From positions 1 to 64,000 of the forward strand of contig DAMBSC010000009.1 of NCBI GenBank assembly GCA_032054765.1: a stretch of 64,000 nt of DNA. Direction: 5' to 3'. Below, in pieces: positions 54,649 through 62,431 of this stretch (positions are counted from its first letter, which is position 1; the number at the start of each line of letters is the position of its first letter). The stretch comes from DFXE01 sp032054765 (GTDB taxonomy: Bacteria; Bacteroidota; Bacteroidia; Bacteroidales; Tannerellaceae). The notes under the pieces are model-generated. The model ran no database searches, was not told the DNA's origin, and was given only the letters and a program-made list of their open reading frames with translations. Made by a program: the position numbers and the translations under genes.

Positions 54649-56826
54649 CTAAACCAGCGCGAAATCCAATTGCTTTCTTTCCAGATTGGCTTGTGCTACT
54701 TTGATTGTTATTGGGTCTCCCAATCGGAATTGATGTTTATGTCGGCGGCCTATTAAACTGTAATTCTTATCGTCGAACTCGTAATAGTCGTCTTGTAAAT
54801 CACGGATAGGAACCAGTCCTTCGCATTTGTTTTCATTGAGCTCAACATAAAGTCCCCATTCTGTAACTCCGGATATAACGCCATCGAACACCATACCGAG
54901 CTTATCACTCATAAACTCTACTTGTTTATATTTGATAGATGCACGTTCGGCATTCGCTGCTATCTGCTCCATATTGGAACTATGGTCGCACATCTCTTCA
55001 TATTTGGTTTTCGACACGCTTCTTCCACCTTCCATGTATCGTTCCAATAATCGGTGTACCATCATATCAGGATAACGGCGAATTGGCGAGGTGAAATGAG
55101 TATAGTTTTCGAAAGCTAACCCGTAATGACCGACATTATCTGTAGAATAACGAGCTTTTTGCATGGCACGGATCGCCAAAGTCTCGATTAGGTTCTCTTC
55201 CGGCTTTCCCTGTACGGAATCGAGCAGACTGTTAATCCCTTTTGACACATCGCTTTTCTTTCCGTCAGTCTTGACTTTATATCCGAACCGGCGAACGAAA
55301 GCCGCGAAGTTTTCCATCTTCTCGGGATCAGGCAGGTCATGGATACGATAGACAAATGTCTTTTTAGGTTTCCCTTTGGGCACGTTATTTACAAACTCAG
55401 CCACTGTCTTATTGGCCAATAACATAAACTCCTCAATCAGCTTATTGGAGTCTTTAGCAAATTTGAAGTAAACACGAAGTGGCTTCCCTTTCTCATCGAT
55501 TTCAAATTTAACCTCATACCGATCGAAGTTAATTGCTCCCTGCTTATAACGTTTTTCTCTTATCTTCTTAGCGAGTTCATTCAGGGCAAGAATTTCTTCT
55601 TTATAATCCCCTTCTCCCGTTTCAATGACATCCTGAGCTTCTTCGTAAGTAAATCGACGGTCGCTCTTAATCACCGTACGTTTCAAACGGGATGCTTTCA
55701 CATTGGCCTGTTCGTCCATTTCAAAGATTGCCGAAAAACAGAGTTTTTCTTCATCAGGTCGCAACGAACAAATCAGATTCGATAAACGTTCAGGAAGCAT
55801 GGGTATAGTACGATCTACCAGGTACACTGATGTTGCACGCTTATATGCTTCTTTTTCTATGATACTATCCGGTTTGACATAATGCGTAACATCAGCTATA
55901 TGAACGCCAACTTCCCAATTTCCATTAGAAAGTTTGCGTATAGAAAGGGCATCATCGAAATCCTTCGCATCTTTTGGATCAATCGTAAACGTGAGTACAT
56001 TACGGAAATCTTCACGACGGGCTATTTCATCCGCAGATATAGTTTCAGAAATTTTATCGGCTGCATTTTCTACTGAAGCAGGATATTTATAAGGTAATCC
56101 GAATTCTGCTAATATCGCATGCATTTCAGCATTGTTGTCTCCGGCTTTCCCTAAGATATCGACTACTTCTCCTAACGGATTCTTAGCTCCTTCCGGCCAC
56201 TCCATAATATGAACAATAGCTTTATCGCCATTCTTTCCTCCTTTTAATTTGTCTTTCGGAATGAAGATATCATTAGCCAGTGTCTTATCTTCTGTTACCA
56301 GAAATGCAAAACCTTTTGCTACCTGAAGTTTACCGACATATGTGCCTTCGGTACGTTCCAGAATTTCCATAACCTCAGCTTCAGCCTCAGCTCCTCTCCT
56401 TTTGGCGAATAACTGTACCTTCACTTTATCACCTTCCATAGCATGTCCGGAGTTACGTTCGGCGACAAACACCGGAGAACCGCCATCTTCCGGCATAAAG
56501 GAGTTTTTTCCGTTACTTCTGCGATGGAAAGTTCCCACCGCCATGGTTCCCAGGTTATTCAGACGATAACGTCCACGGTCTGTTTCTGTAATAAAATCAT
56601 CCGCAGCTAAGTCATATAAGATATCGACAACAAGTAATTTTTGTACTTGTCCTTCAACACCAATAATCTTACTGATCTGTTTATAATTGAATAGTTCCTT
56701 TGGAGAAGACTGGAATGCGGAGATGATAGCATGCACCATGGCTTGTTTCTTCATCCGCTTCCCGCCGCTTTTCTTATTTTGCTTTTTCTCTTTGCCCTCT
56801 TTTCTTCCGGGTTTATTTTTTGACAT
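54649..56826 (-). CDS. rnr: Ribonuclease R
   Basis: A 3'-5' exoribonuclease that degrades structured RNA. The 725-residue product has a lysine-rich N-terminus (residues 1-30), a helix-turn-helix domain, cold-shock OB domains, the RNB catalytic domain with FTIDPKDAKDFDDALSI and the YRIHDLPDPEKM and FTSPIRRYPDMMVHRLLERY motifs, and an S1 domain at the C-terminus. Length fits the family. It has its own promoter (56854-56861) and its 3' end faces the PUL. Confidence 0.96.
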   Translation of the reverse strand: MSKNKPGRKEGKEKKQNKKSGGKRMKKQAMVHAIISAFQSSPKELFNYKQISKIIGVEGQVQKLLVVDILYDLAADDFITETDRGRYRLNNLGTMAVGTFHRRSNGKNSFMPEDGGSPVFVAERNSGHAMEGDKVKVQLFAKRRGAEAEAEVMEILERTEGTYVGKLQVAKGFAFLVTEDKTLANDIFIPKDKLKGGKNGDKAIVHIMEWPEGAKNPLGEVVDILGKAGDNNAEMHAILAEFGLPYKYPASVENAADKISETISADEIARREDFRNVLTFTIDPKDAKDFDDALSIRKLSNGNWEVGVHIADVTHYVKPDSIIEKEAYKRATSVYLVDRTIPMLPERLSNLICSLRPDEEKLCFSAIFEMDEQANVKASRLKRTVIKSDRRFTYEEAQDVIETGEGDYKEEILALNELAKKIREKRYKQGAINFDRYEVKFEIDEKGKPLRVYFKFAKDSNKLIEEFMLLANKTVAEFVNNVPKGKPKKTFVYRIHDLPDPEKMENFAAFVRRFGYKVKTDGKKSDVSKGINSLLDSVQGKPEENLIETLAIRAMQKARYSTDNVGHYGLAFENYTHFTSPIRRYPDMMVHRLLERYMEGGRSVSKTKYEEMCDHSSNMEQIAANAERASIKYKQVEFMSDKLGMVFDGVISGVTEWGLYVELNENKCEGLVPIRDLQDDYYEFDDKNYSLIGRRHKHQFRLGDPITIKVAQANLERKQLDFALV

Positions 56827-56853
56827 ATTGTATGTTCATTTATATAGTTTGTA

Positions 56854-56861
56854 CAAATGTA
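56854..56861 (-). promoter_or_regulatory. Predicted -7 box of rnr promoter (TACATTTG)
   Basis: TAnnTTTG match on the minus strand, 27 bp before the RNase R ATG. Confidence 0.65.
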
Positions 56862-56889
56862 CATAATATCAATTATATTCAATTGTTAT

Positions 56890-56920
56890 TTTGATTGTTC
56901 TTTTATTTGAGATATATTTG
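56890..56920 (+). promoter_or_regulatory. Promoter of second ECF sigma gene (TTTG-N19-TATATTTG)
   Basis: -33 TTTG at 56890-56893 and -7 TATATTTG at 56913-56920 with the ideal 19-bp spacing, 24 bp before the start codon. It is the cleanest housekeeping promoter in the window. Confidence 0.8.
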
Positions 56921-56944
56921 TATATGATAAGGAAAGCCTGACGT

Positions 56945-57520
56945 ATGGATAAAACCGCAATGTTAATTAAAAGAGTAAAGCAAGGAGACCGGACTGCCTT
57001 TGATGAGCTTTATAAACTGCATTACTTTTCGCTACGTTCATATGCATCCTTATTTCTTGATAAAGAAGAGGCTGAAGACATTGTCCAAGACGTATTCCTG
57101 AATATTTGGATAAACAAAGACAGGCTGGACGATAAACTTTCTTTCCGAAACTATCTGTTACGATCTATTTATAACTCCTCATTAAATGTAATTAAAAAGA
57201 AATCTCATTCCGCTGAATACAATTCTATATATAGGAATGAAATTGAGGAAATGGGATATTTGTATTATAATCCTGATGCCAACGATATCATCCGTCGATT
57301 GTACAATGAAGATTTACAGACTCAACTCACCAAAGCAATAAACAGTTTACCTGCCAAATGTCGCGAGGTTTTCACTCTAAGCTACATCCATGAAATGCCA
57401 AGCAAAGAAATAAGTAAAAAATTAGGCATTTCCCTGAGTACAGTAGAAAACCATATTTATGCTGCATTGAAGCAGCTCAGGAAAGTTTTAGAAGTTAATA
57501 AATCTTACTATTTCTGCTGA
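56945..57520 (+). CDS. ECF RNA polymerase sigma factor, second pair
   Basis: The 191-residue product has ECF region 2 (FDELYKLHYFSLRSYASLFLDKEEAEDIVQDVFLNIWINKDRL) and region 4 (LPAKCREVFTLSYIHEMPSKEISKKLGISLSTVENHIYAAL). It is transcribed divergently from rnr by its own housekeeping-type promoter. The partner FecR gene is 100 bp downstream. No SusC gene follows, so the receptor that signals to this pair must be encoded elsewhere or is missing. Confidence 0.92.
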   Translation: MDKTAMLIKRVKQGDRTAFDELYKLHYFSLRSYASLFLDKEEAEDIVQDVFLNIWINKDRLDDKLSFRNYLLRSIYNSSLNVIKKKSHSAEYNSIYRNEIEEMGYLYYNPDANDIIRRLYNEDLQTQLTKAINSLPAKCREVFTLSYIHEMPSKEISKKLGISLSTVENHIYAALKQLRKVLEVNKSYYFC

Positions 57521-57620
57521 TTTATATTTTTTTATAAAATAGTTGGGACATAGAGTTAGGTATTTTTGCAGGGTTGGTTGTATTTATATATGTGAAGAGA
57601 TTAGAGACACAATGTAAACA

Positions 57621-58583
57621 ATGAATGAAGCTATAATACATAAATATTTATCCAGAGAAACGACCATTGAAGAAGAACGGGCACTCTTGGAATGGATAAA
57701 TGAATCGCCTGAAAATAAAGAACTTTTTTTCGAGGTAAAGACATTCTGGCGTACCAGTTATAATTTCCCATTTGGAGAACAACAACAAGAGGAAGAGTTA
57801 AATGCCTCTCTCAAGAGTGTAAACGAACGTATCAACAACCTTAATAAAAGACAATATCCAATTTCCAGATATTTAAAAATATGGAGTAGCGTTGCTGCTA
57901 TTTTGGCATTGGGTATACTGTCTTATCATTTTATAACTAAAGAATCAAAAAATCATACTAATTATCTGGTATTTACCAATAATGTGCCGGACTCTGTAAT
58001 GACTTTAACTCTTGCTGATGGAACTAATATTTGGCTGAGAACAAATACAACAATAACTTATCCGGAAGTATTTACCGGAGGAATCAGAGATTTGGAACTG
58101 GATGGAGAAGCCTTCTTTGAAGTCCAGAAGGATTCGCTTCCATTTATTATTAAAACAGATGCTAAACTTATTAAAGTATTAGGCACTTCTTTTAGTGTTA
58201 ATACACATTCTGCCAATAATATGGTAGAGACAGTCCTTATGTCGGGTAAAGTTCAAATACAGCGCATTGGTGGAGAAAGCCTTACCACTCTTCATCCAGG
58301 TCAGCAGGCACTTTATTCAAAGGATACAAAAATGTTGGAAATAAATGAGGTGGATGCTAATATGCTTACGTCATGGCGCTACGGGATAACATCTTTATCA
58401 GATGTTTCCATTAATGAGATCATCCTTTGTCTGGAAAACACTTATAATATAAAAATTCAAATAAATCTTGATCCATTAAAAGACAGACGTTATAATTTCT
58501 CTTTCAAAAAGTCGAAAGGAGCAGATGAAGCATTAAAACAACTTTCATTTATTACGGGTATGTCAGTCCAAAAACTACCATAA
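57621..58583 (+). CDS. FecR-family anti-sigma factor, second pair
   Basis: A 320-residue anti-sigma factor with cytosolic N-terminus, one membrane segment near residues 83-105 (YLKIWSSVAAILALGILSYHF) and a periplasmic FecR domain (GTNIWLRTNTTITYPEVFTGG, VLGTSFSVNTHS, VLMSGKVQI). The C-terminal DUF4974-type part is present. A bidirectional terminator 38 bp later ends the unit, so no SusC/D are co-transcribed. It resembles the FecR at 44057 in architecture but is clearly distinct. Confidence 0.9.
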   Translation: MNEAIIHKYLSRETTIEEERALLEWINESPENKELFFEVKTFWRTSYNFPFGEQQQEEELNASLKSVNERINNLNKRQYPISRYLKIWSSVAAILALGILSYHFITKESKNHTNYLVFTNNVPDSVMTLTLADGTNIWLRTNTTITYPEVFTGGIRDLELDGEAFFEVQKDSLPFIIKTDAKLIKVLGTSFSVNTHSANNMVETVLMSGKVQIQRIGGESLTTLHPGQQALYSKDTKMLEINEVDANMLTSWRYGITSLSDVSINEIILCLENTYNIKIQINLDPLKDRRYNFSFKKSKGADEALKQLSFITGMSVQKLP

Positions 58584-58621
58584 TATGAGTATATTATTTC
58601 TGTAATCACAGACTAATGCAC

Positions 58622-58658
58622 AAAAAATCCCTGATAAATATTATCAGGGATTTTTTTT
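58622..58658. terminator. Bidirectional intrinsic terminator (FecR / tRNA-Gln)
   Basis: AAAAAATCCCTGATAA, a short loop and TTATCAGGGATTTTTTTT form a strong hairpin with A-run and T-run on either side, serving both the plus-strand FecR gene and the minus-strand tRNA gene. Confidence 0.9.
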
Positions 58659-58660
58659 AG

Positions 58661-58731
58661 TTGTCTCACCAAGATTCGAACTTGGACAAACAGAACCAAA
58701 ACCTGTTGTGCTACCATTACACCATGAGACA
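58661..58731 (-). tRNA. tRNA-Gln (anticodon TTG)
   Basis: 71-nt cloverleaf on the minus strand. Acceptor TGTCTCA pairs with TGAGACA, the anticodon stem ACAGG/TCTGT encloses loop TTTTGGT with anticodon TTG, and the T-stem CCAAG/CTTGG holds TTCGAAT. The discriminator is A and CCA is not encoded. Confidence 0.95.
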
Positions 58732-58757
58732 AACTGATGCTTTATTCAAAAGCGATG

Positions 58758-58765
58758 CAAAGGTA
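58758..58765 (-). promoter_or_regulatory. Predicted -7 box of tRNA-Gln promoter (TACCTTTG)
   Basis: TAnnTTTG on the minus strand, 26 bp before the tRNA 5' end. Confidence 0.65.
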
Positions 58766-58883
58766 AGAAGATTATCTAATTTTCCAAATATTTTTTTGTT
58801 TCTTTTCCAACGGATAATGAATGGAGTAAATCGGGTGCGCCCTTTTTTTAAATTATTTTGAGAGGGTTTATATGATCTTTTGC

Positions 58884-58891
58884 TATCTTTG
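58884..58891 (+). promoter_or_regulatory. Predicted -7 box upstream of carB leader (TATCTTTG)
   Basis: TAnnTTTG with TTTG at 58857-58860 upstream (23 bp spacing). The only -7 match found between tRNA-Gln and carB, so it should drive the leader ORF and carB. Confidence 0.7.
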
Positions 58892-58915
58892 CCTCGGTTT
58901 TTAAAAGAGATAGTC

Positions 58916-59011
58916 ATGATAAAAAGATTTTACAGGAATTTTACGACGGATGGCAATCCTGACTTCAATATCTATCTCGTTTATTTAGAAGAAAATAATT
59001 TGATAATATAG
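58916..59011 (+). CDS. Putative 31-residue leader peptide upstream of carB
   Basis: ATG to TAG, encoding a peptide beginning MIKRFYRNF and ending EENNLII. It lies 24 bp after the -7 box, and the stop codon at 59009-59011 directly abuts the terminator stem that starts at 59012. I do not recognise the peptide as a known small protein. The arrangement is like the E. coli pyrL leader before pyrBI, where a translating ribosome at the stop codon prevents terminator formation. It could instead be an independent small gene with its own terminator. Sequence and positions are certain; function is inference. Confidence 0.6.
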   Translation: MIKRFYRNFTTDGNPDFNIYLVYLEENNLII

Positions 59012-59046
59012 AATGCGTTGGTTATATTTACCAACGCATTTTTTAT
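59012..59046 (+). terminator. Intrinsic terminator in the carB leader
   Basis: AATGCGTTGG pairs with CCAACGCATT (10 bp) across a 9-base loop and is followed by TTTT(TT). It lies 71 bp upstream of the carB start. Confidence 0.9.
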
Positions 59047-59116
59047 ATATGGGAAGTACAAACGAAAACAAATAATATTCTATAAAATCAATACATTAAA
59101 ATCAGTTTCATTCATT

Positions 59117-62100
59117 ATGTCAAGAAGCGGTATCAACAAAGTGATTGTTCTGGGCTCAGGAGCCTTGAAGATTGGTCAGGCCGGCGAATTCGACTACTCA
59201 GGATCGCAGGCGTTAAAAGCATTAAAAGAAGAAGGTATCAGTACCGTATTGCTTAATCCTAATATTGCAACTATCCAAACCTCAGAAGGAATTGCCGACC
59301 AGGTGTACTTTCTGCCTATTACGCCTTATTTCGTTGAGGAAGTAATCAAAAAGGAAAAACCCGACGGTATTCTGTTGGCTTTTGGAGGTCAAACGGCTCT
59401 GAACTGCGGAACCGAACTGTACACAAGCGGTACACTGGCAAAATACGGGGTAAAGGTATTGGGAACCTCGGTAGAAGCCATTATGTATACCGAAGACCGC
59501 GACTTGTTTGTAAAGAAACTGGATGAAATTGATATTAAAACTCCCGTAAGTCAGGCTGTGGAAACGATGGACGACGCTATTAAAGCGGCCAATAAAATCG
59601 GTTTCCCGGTGATGATCCGTTCGGCATATGCGCTTGGCGGGATGGGTAGTGGTATCTGTAAGGATGAGAAGGAACTAAGAACACTGGCCGAAAGCGCTTT
59701 TGCCTACTCCTCTCAAATCCTCGTTGAAGAGTCGCTGAAAGGCTGGAAAGAAATTGAGTTTGAAGTGATCCGCGACAAGAACGACCATTGCTTCACTGTG
59801 GTTAGTATGGAAAATGTAGACCCGCTGGGAGTTCATACCGGTGAAAGTATTGTGGTGGCGCCTACCTGTTCATTGACAGATGCGGAGATAAAAATGCTGC
59901 AAGACCTTTCTACCCGTACTATCCGCCACCTGGGTATTGTGGGCGAATGTAACATACAATATGCGTTCAACTCGTACACCAACGACTACCGCGTGATCGA
60001 GGTAAATGCCCGTCTTAGCCGTTCGTCGGCATTGGCATCCAAAGCCAGCGGATATCCGTTAGCTTTCGTGGCTGCCAAGCTTGCACTGGGTTACGGCCTG
60101 GACGAAATTGGCGAAATGGGAACACCAAACTCGGCTTACAAAGCTCCGGAAGTAGATTATATCATTGTAAAAATACCGCGTTGGGACCTTACTAAGTTTG
60201 TAGGAGTGAGTCGCCAGATCGGTTCAAGTATGAAGTCGGTGGGCGAAATCATGTCTATCGGTAAAAGCTTCGAAGAGATTATGCAGAAAGGTCTGCGTAT
60301 GATCGGACAAGGGATGCACGGTTTTGTCGGAAATAAAGATCTGAAATTTGAAGACCTGGACGAAGAACTGGCTAACCCGACGGACCTGCGTATCTTCGCC
60401 ATTGCCGAAGCGTTGGAAAAAGGGTATACAGTAGATCGCATCTATGAACTGAGCAAAATCAACCCCTGGTTCCTCAACGCCCTGAAAAATATTGTAGACT
60501 ATACAAAAGTTCTCGCCAACTATAATTCCATCGAAGAACTTCCGGAAGATGTATTGAGGGAAGCAAAAAGGCTCGGCTTCTCCGATTTCCAGATCGCCCG
60601 CTTCGTGGAAGACCCGGAAGGCAATATGGAGAAAGAGAATATCCGTGTGCGTAATATGCGTAAAAAAATGGGCGTAGTGCCAACGGTGAAACGCATCAAT
60701 ACGATAGCATCCGAATATCCGGAGCTGACAAATTACCTTTATCTTACGTATGATGGCGAAGAACATGACATTCCTTATCATCCAAATGAGAAAAGTGTGA
60801 TCATTCTCGGATCGGGTGCTTACCGCATCGGTTCGTCGGTTGAGTTTGACTGGTGCTCGGTAAATGCCGCGCAGACTACCCGTAAATTGGGATATAAGTC
60901 GATCATGATCAATTACAATCCGGAAACTGTTTCTACCGATTACGATATGTGCGACCGTCTTTACTTCGATGAACTCTCATTCGAACGTGTCTTGGATGTC
61001 ATTGACCTGGAAACACCGAAGGGAGTAGTGGTTTCGATGGGCGGACAGATACCTAATAACCTGGCCATGAAGCTTCACCGTCAGAGTGTGCCTATTCTGG
61101 GAACTTCACCGATCTCTATCGACCGCGCCGAAAACCGTCATAAATTCTCCGGTATGCTCGACTCATTAGGCATTGACCAACCCCGTTGGGCCGAAGTGGT
61201 GAGTATGGAAGAGATTGATGAGTTTATTGAAAAAGTAGGCTTCCCAATCCTGATTCGTCCTTCCTATGTATTAAGCGGAGCGGCGATGAATGTTTGCTAC
61301 ACCAAAGAACAGATGATCGAATTCCTTGATCTGGCCGCGAAAGTATCCAAAGAATATCCGGTAGTCGTATCCGAATTTATGCAGTCGGCCAAAGAAGTCG
61401 AATTCGACGCGGTGGCCATGAACGGCGAAGTGGTGGAATACGCCATCTCAGAACATATCGAATTTGCCGGTGTGCACTCGGGAGACGCTACACTGGTATT
61501 CCCTGCGCAGAAGATCTACTTCGAAACTGCCCGTCGGATCAAGAAAATAGGTAAAATGATCGCCCGCGAATTGAATATCAGCGGTCCGTTCAATATACAA
61601 TTCCTGGCTAAAAACAACTATGTGAAAGTGATCGAGTGTAACCTGCGCGCATCACGTAGTTTCCCGTTCGTATCCAAAGTATTGAAACGCAACTTTATCG
61701 AAACAGCTACCCGCATCATGCTGGATGCTCCATATACCAAACCCGACAAAAGTGCTTTCGATATCGACTGGATCGGCGTAAAAGCGTCTCAGTTCTCCTT
61801 TGCCCGCTTGCATAAAGCCGACCCCGTCTTAGGAGTGGATATGAGCTCAACCGGTGAAGTGGGTTGCCTGGGTGACGACTTCAACGAGGCTCTGCTTTCG
61901 GCCATGATCGCAGTAGGTAACACCATTCCACAAAAAAATATTCTGGTATCATCAGGAGCCGCCAAGAGTAAAGTAGACCTGTTGGACCCTTGCCGCACAC
62001 TGTTCGAAAAAGGCTATACCTTGTATGCTACAGACGGCACTGCCCGCTTCCTCAACGAAAACGGAGTGAAAGCCACAACGGTAAGCTGGCCCGATGAGGT

Positions 62101-62335
62101 AGGCGAGTTAAACATTATGGAAATGTTCAGCAATCACTCCTTCGATCTGGTTATTAATATCCCAAAAGATCATACTAAACGCGAATTGACCAACGGCTAT
62201 AAGATCCGTAGAGCAGCGATCGACCATAATATTCCGTTGATCACAAACGCCCGTCTTGCGGCTGCCTTTATAGAAGCGTTCTGTAACATTCGACTGGAAG
62301 ATATCCAGATAAAAAGTTGGCAAGAATATAAATAA
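59117..62335 (+). CDS. carB: Carbamoyl-phosphate synthase large subunit
   Basis: Makes carbamoyl phosphate from glutamine-derived ammonia, bicarbonate and two ATP for pyrimidines and arginine. The 1072-residue product has the length of the family: two ATP-grasp halves, each with a lead such as VIVLGSGALKIGQAGEFDYSG and VIILGSGAYRIGSSVEFDWCS, a central oligomerisation domain and a C-terminal allosteric MGS domain (TLYATDGTARFLNENG). ATG 59117 is chosen because the upstream extension has no homology to CarB. The small subunit carA is not adjacent. Codon use is more GC-rich than the surrounding glycan genes. Confidence 0.96.
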   Translation: MSRSGINKVIVLGSGALKIGQAGEFDYSGSQALKALKEEGISTVLLNPNIATIQTSEGIADQVYFLPITPYFVEEVIKKEKPDGILLAFGGQTALNCGTELYTSGTLAKYGVKVLGTSVEAIMYTEDRDLFVKKLDEIDIKTPVSQAVETMDDAIKAANKIGFPVMIRSAYALGGMGSGICKDEKELRTLAESAFAYSSQILVEESLKGWKEIEFEVIRDKNDHCFTVVSMENVDPLGVHTGESIVVAPTCSLTDAEIKMLQDLSTRTIRHLGIVGECNIQYAFNSYTNDYRVIEVNARLSRSSALASKASGYPLAFVAAKLALGYGLDEIGEMGTPNSAYKAPEVDYIIVKIPRWDLTKFVGVSRQIGSSMKSVGEIMSIGKSFEEIMQKGLRMIGQGMHGFVGNKDLKFEDLDEELANPTDLRIFAIAEALEKGYTVDRIYELSKINPWFLNALKNIVDYTKVLANYNSIEELPEDVLREAKRLGFSDFQIARFVEDPEGNMEKENIRVRNMRKKMGVVPTVKRINTIASEYPELTNYLYLTYDGEEHDIPYHPNEKSVIILGSGAYRIGSSVEFDWCSVNAAQTTRKLGYKSIMINYNPETVSTDYDMCDRLYFDELSFERVLDVIDLETPKGVVVSMGGQIPNNLAMKLHRQSVPILGTSPISIDRAENRHKFSGMLDSLGIDQPRWAEVVSMEEIDEFIEKVGFPILIRPSYVLSGAAMNVCYTKEQMIEFLDLAAKVSKEYPVVVSEFMQSAKEVEFDAVAMNGEVVEYAISEHIEFAGVHSGDATLVFPAQKIYFETARRIKKIGKMIARELNISGPFNIQFLAKNNYVKVIECNLRASRSFPFVSKVLKRNFIETATRIMLDAPYTKPDKSAFDIDWIGVKASQFSFARLHKADPVLGVDMSSTGEVGCLGDDFNEALLSAMIAVGNTIPQKNILVSSGAAKSKVDLLDPCRTLFEKGYTLYATDGTARFLNENGVKATTVSWPDEVGELNIMEMFSNHSFDLVINIPKDHTKRELTNGYKIRRAAIDHNIPLITNARLAAAFIEAFCNIRLEDIQIKSWQEYK

Positions 62336-62339
62336 TAAG

Positions 62340-62347
62340 TATATTTG
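62340..62347 (+). promoter_or_regulatory. Predicted -7 box of the sensor-regulator gene (TATATTTG)
   Basis: TAnnTTTG match starting 4 bp after the carB stop. The inverted repeat 62358-62392 lies between it and the start codon at 62432. Confidence 0.5.
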
Positions 62348-62357
62348 TCAGGATTGA

Positions 62358-62392
62358 GATAATAGAAGTAGCAAAATGTTACTTCTATTATC
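62358..62392. promoter_or_regulatory. 13-bp inverted repeat before the Y_Y_Y regulator
   Basis: GATAATAGAAGTA and its complement TACTTCTATTATC are separated by 9 bases. No T-run follows on either strand, so an operator or 5'UTR stem is more likely than a terminator of carB. Confidence 0.6.
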
Positions 62393-62431
62393 CTTGCAAA
62401 TCGGGAATGTTTTTCCTGCAAATGACAAATT

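Noticed and set aside
54541..54756. A 71-codon frame overlapping the 3' end of RNase R
   Set aside because: It runs antisense into a well-supported gene and shows no protein-like pattern.
57521..57620. A second tRNA or small RNA gene between sigma and FecR
   Set aside because: AT-rich spacer without cloverleaf, strong stem or terminator.
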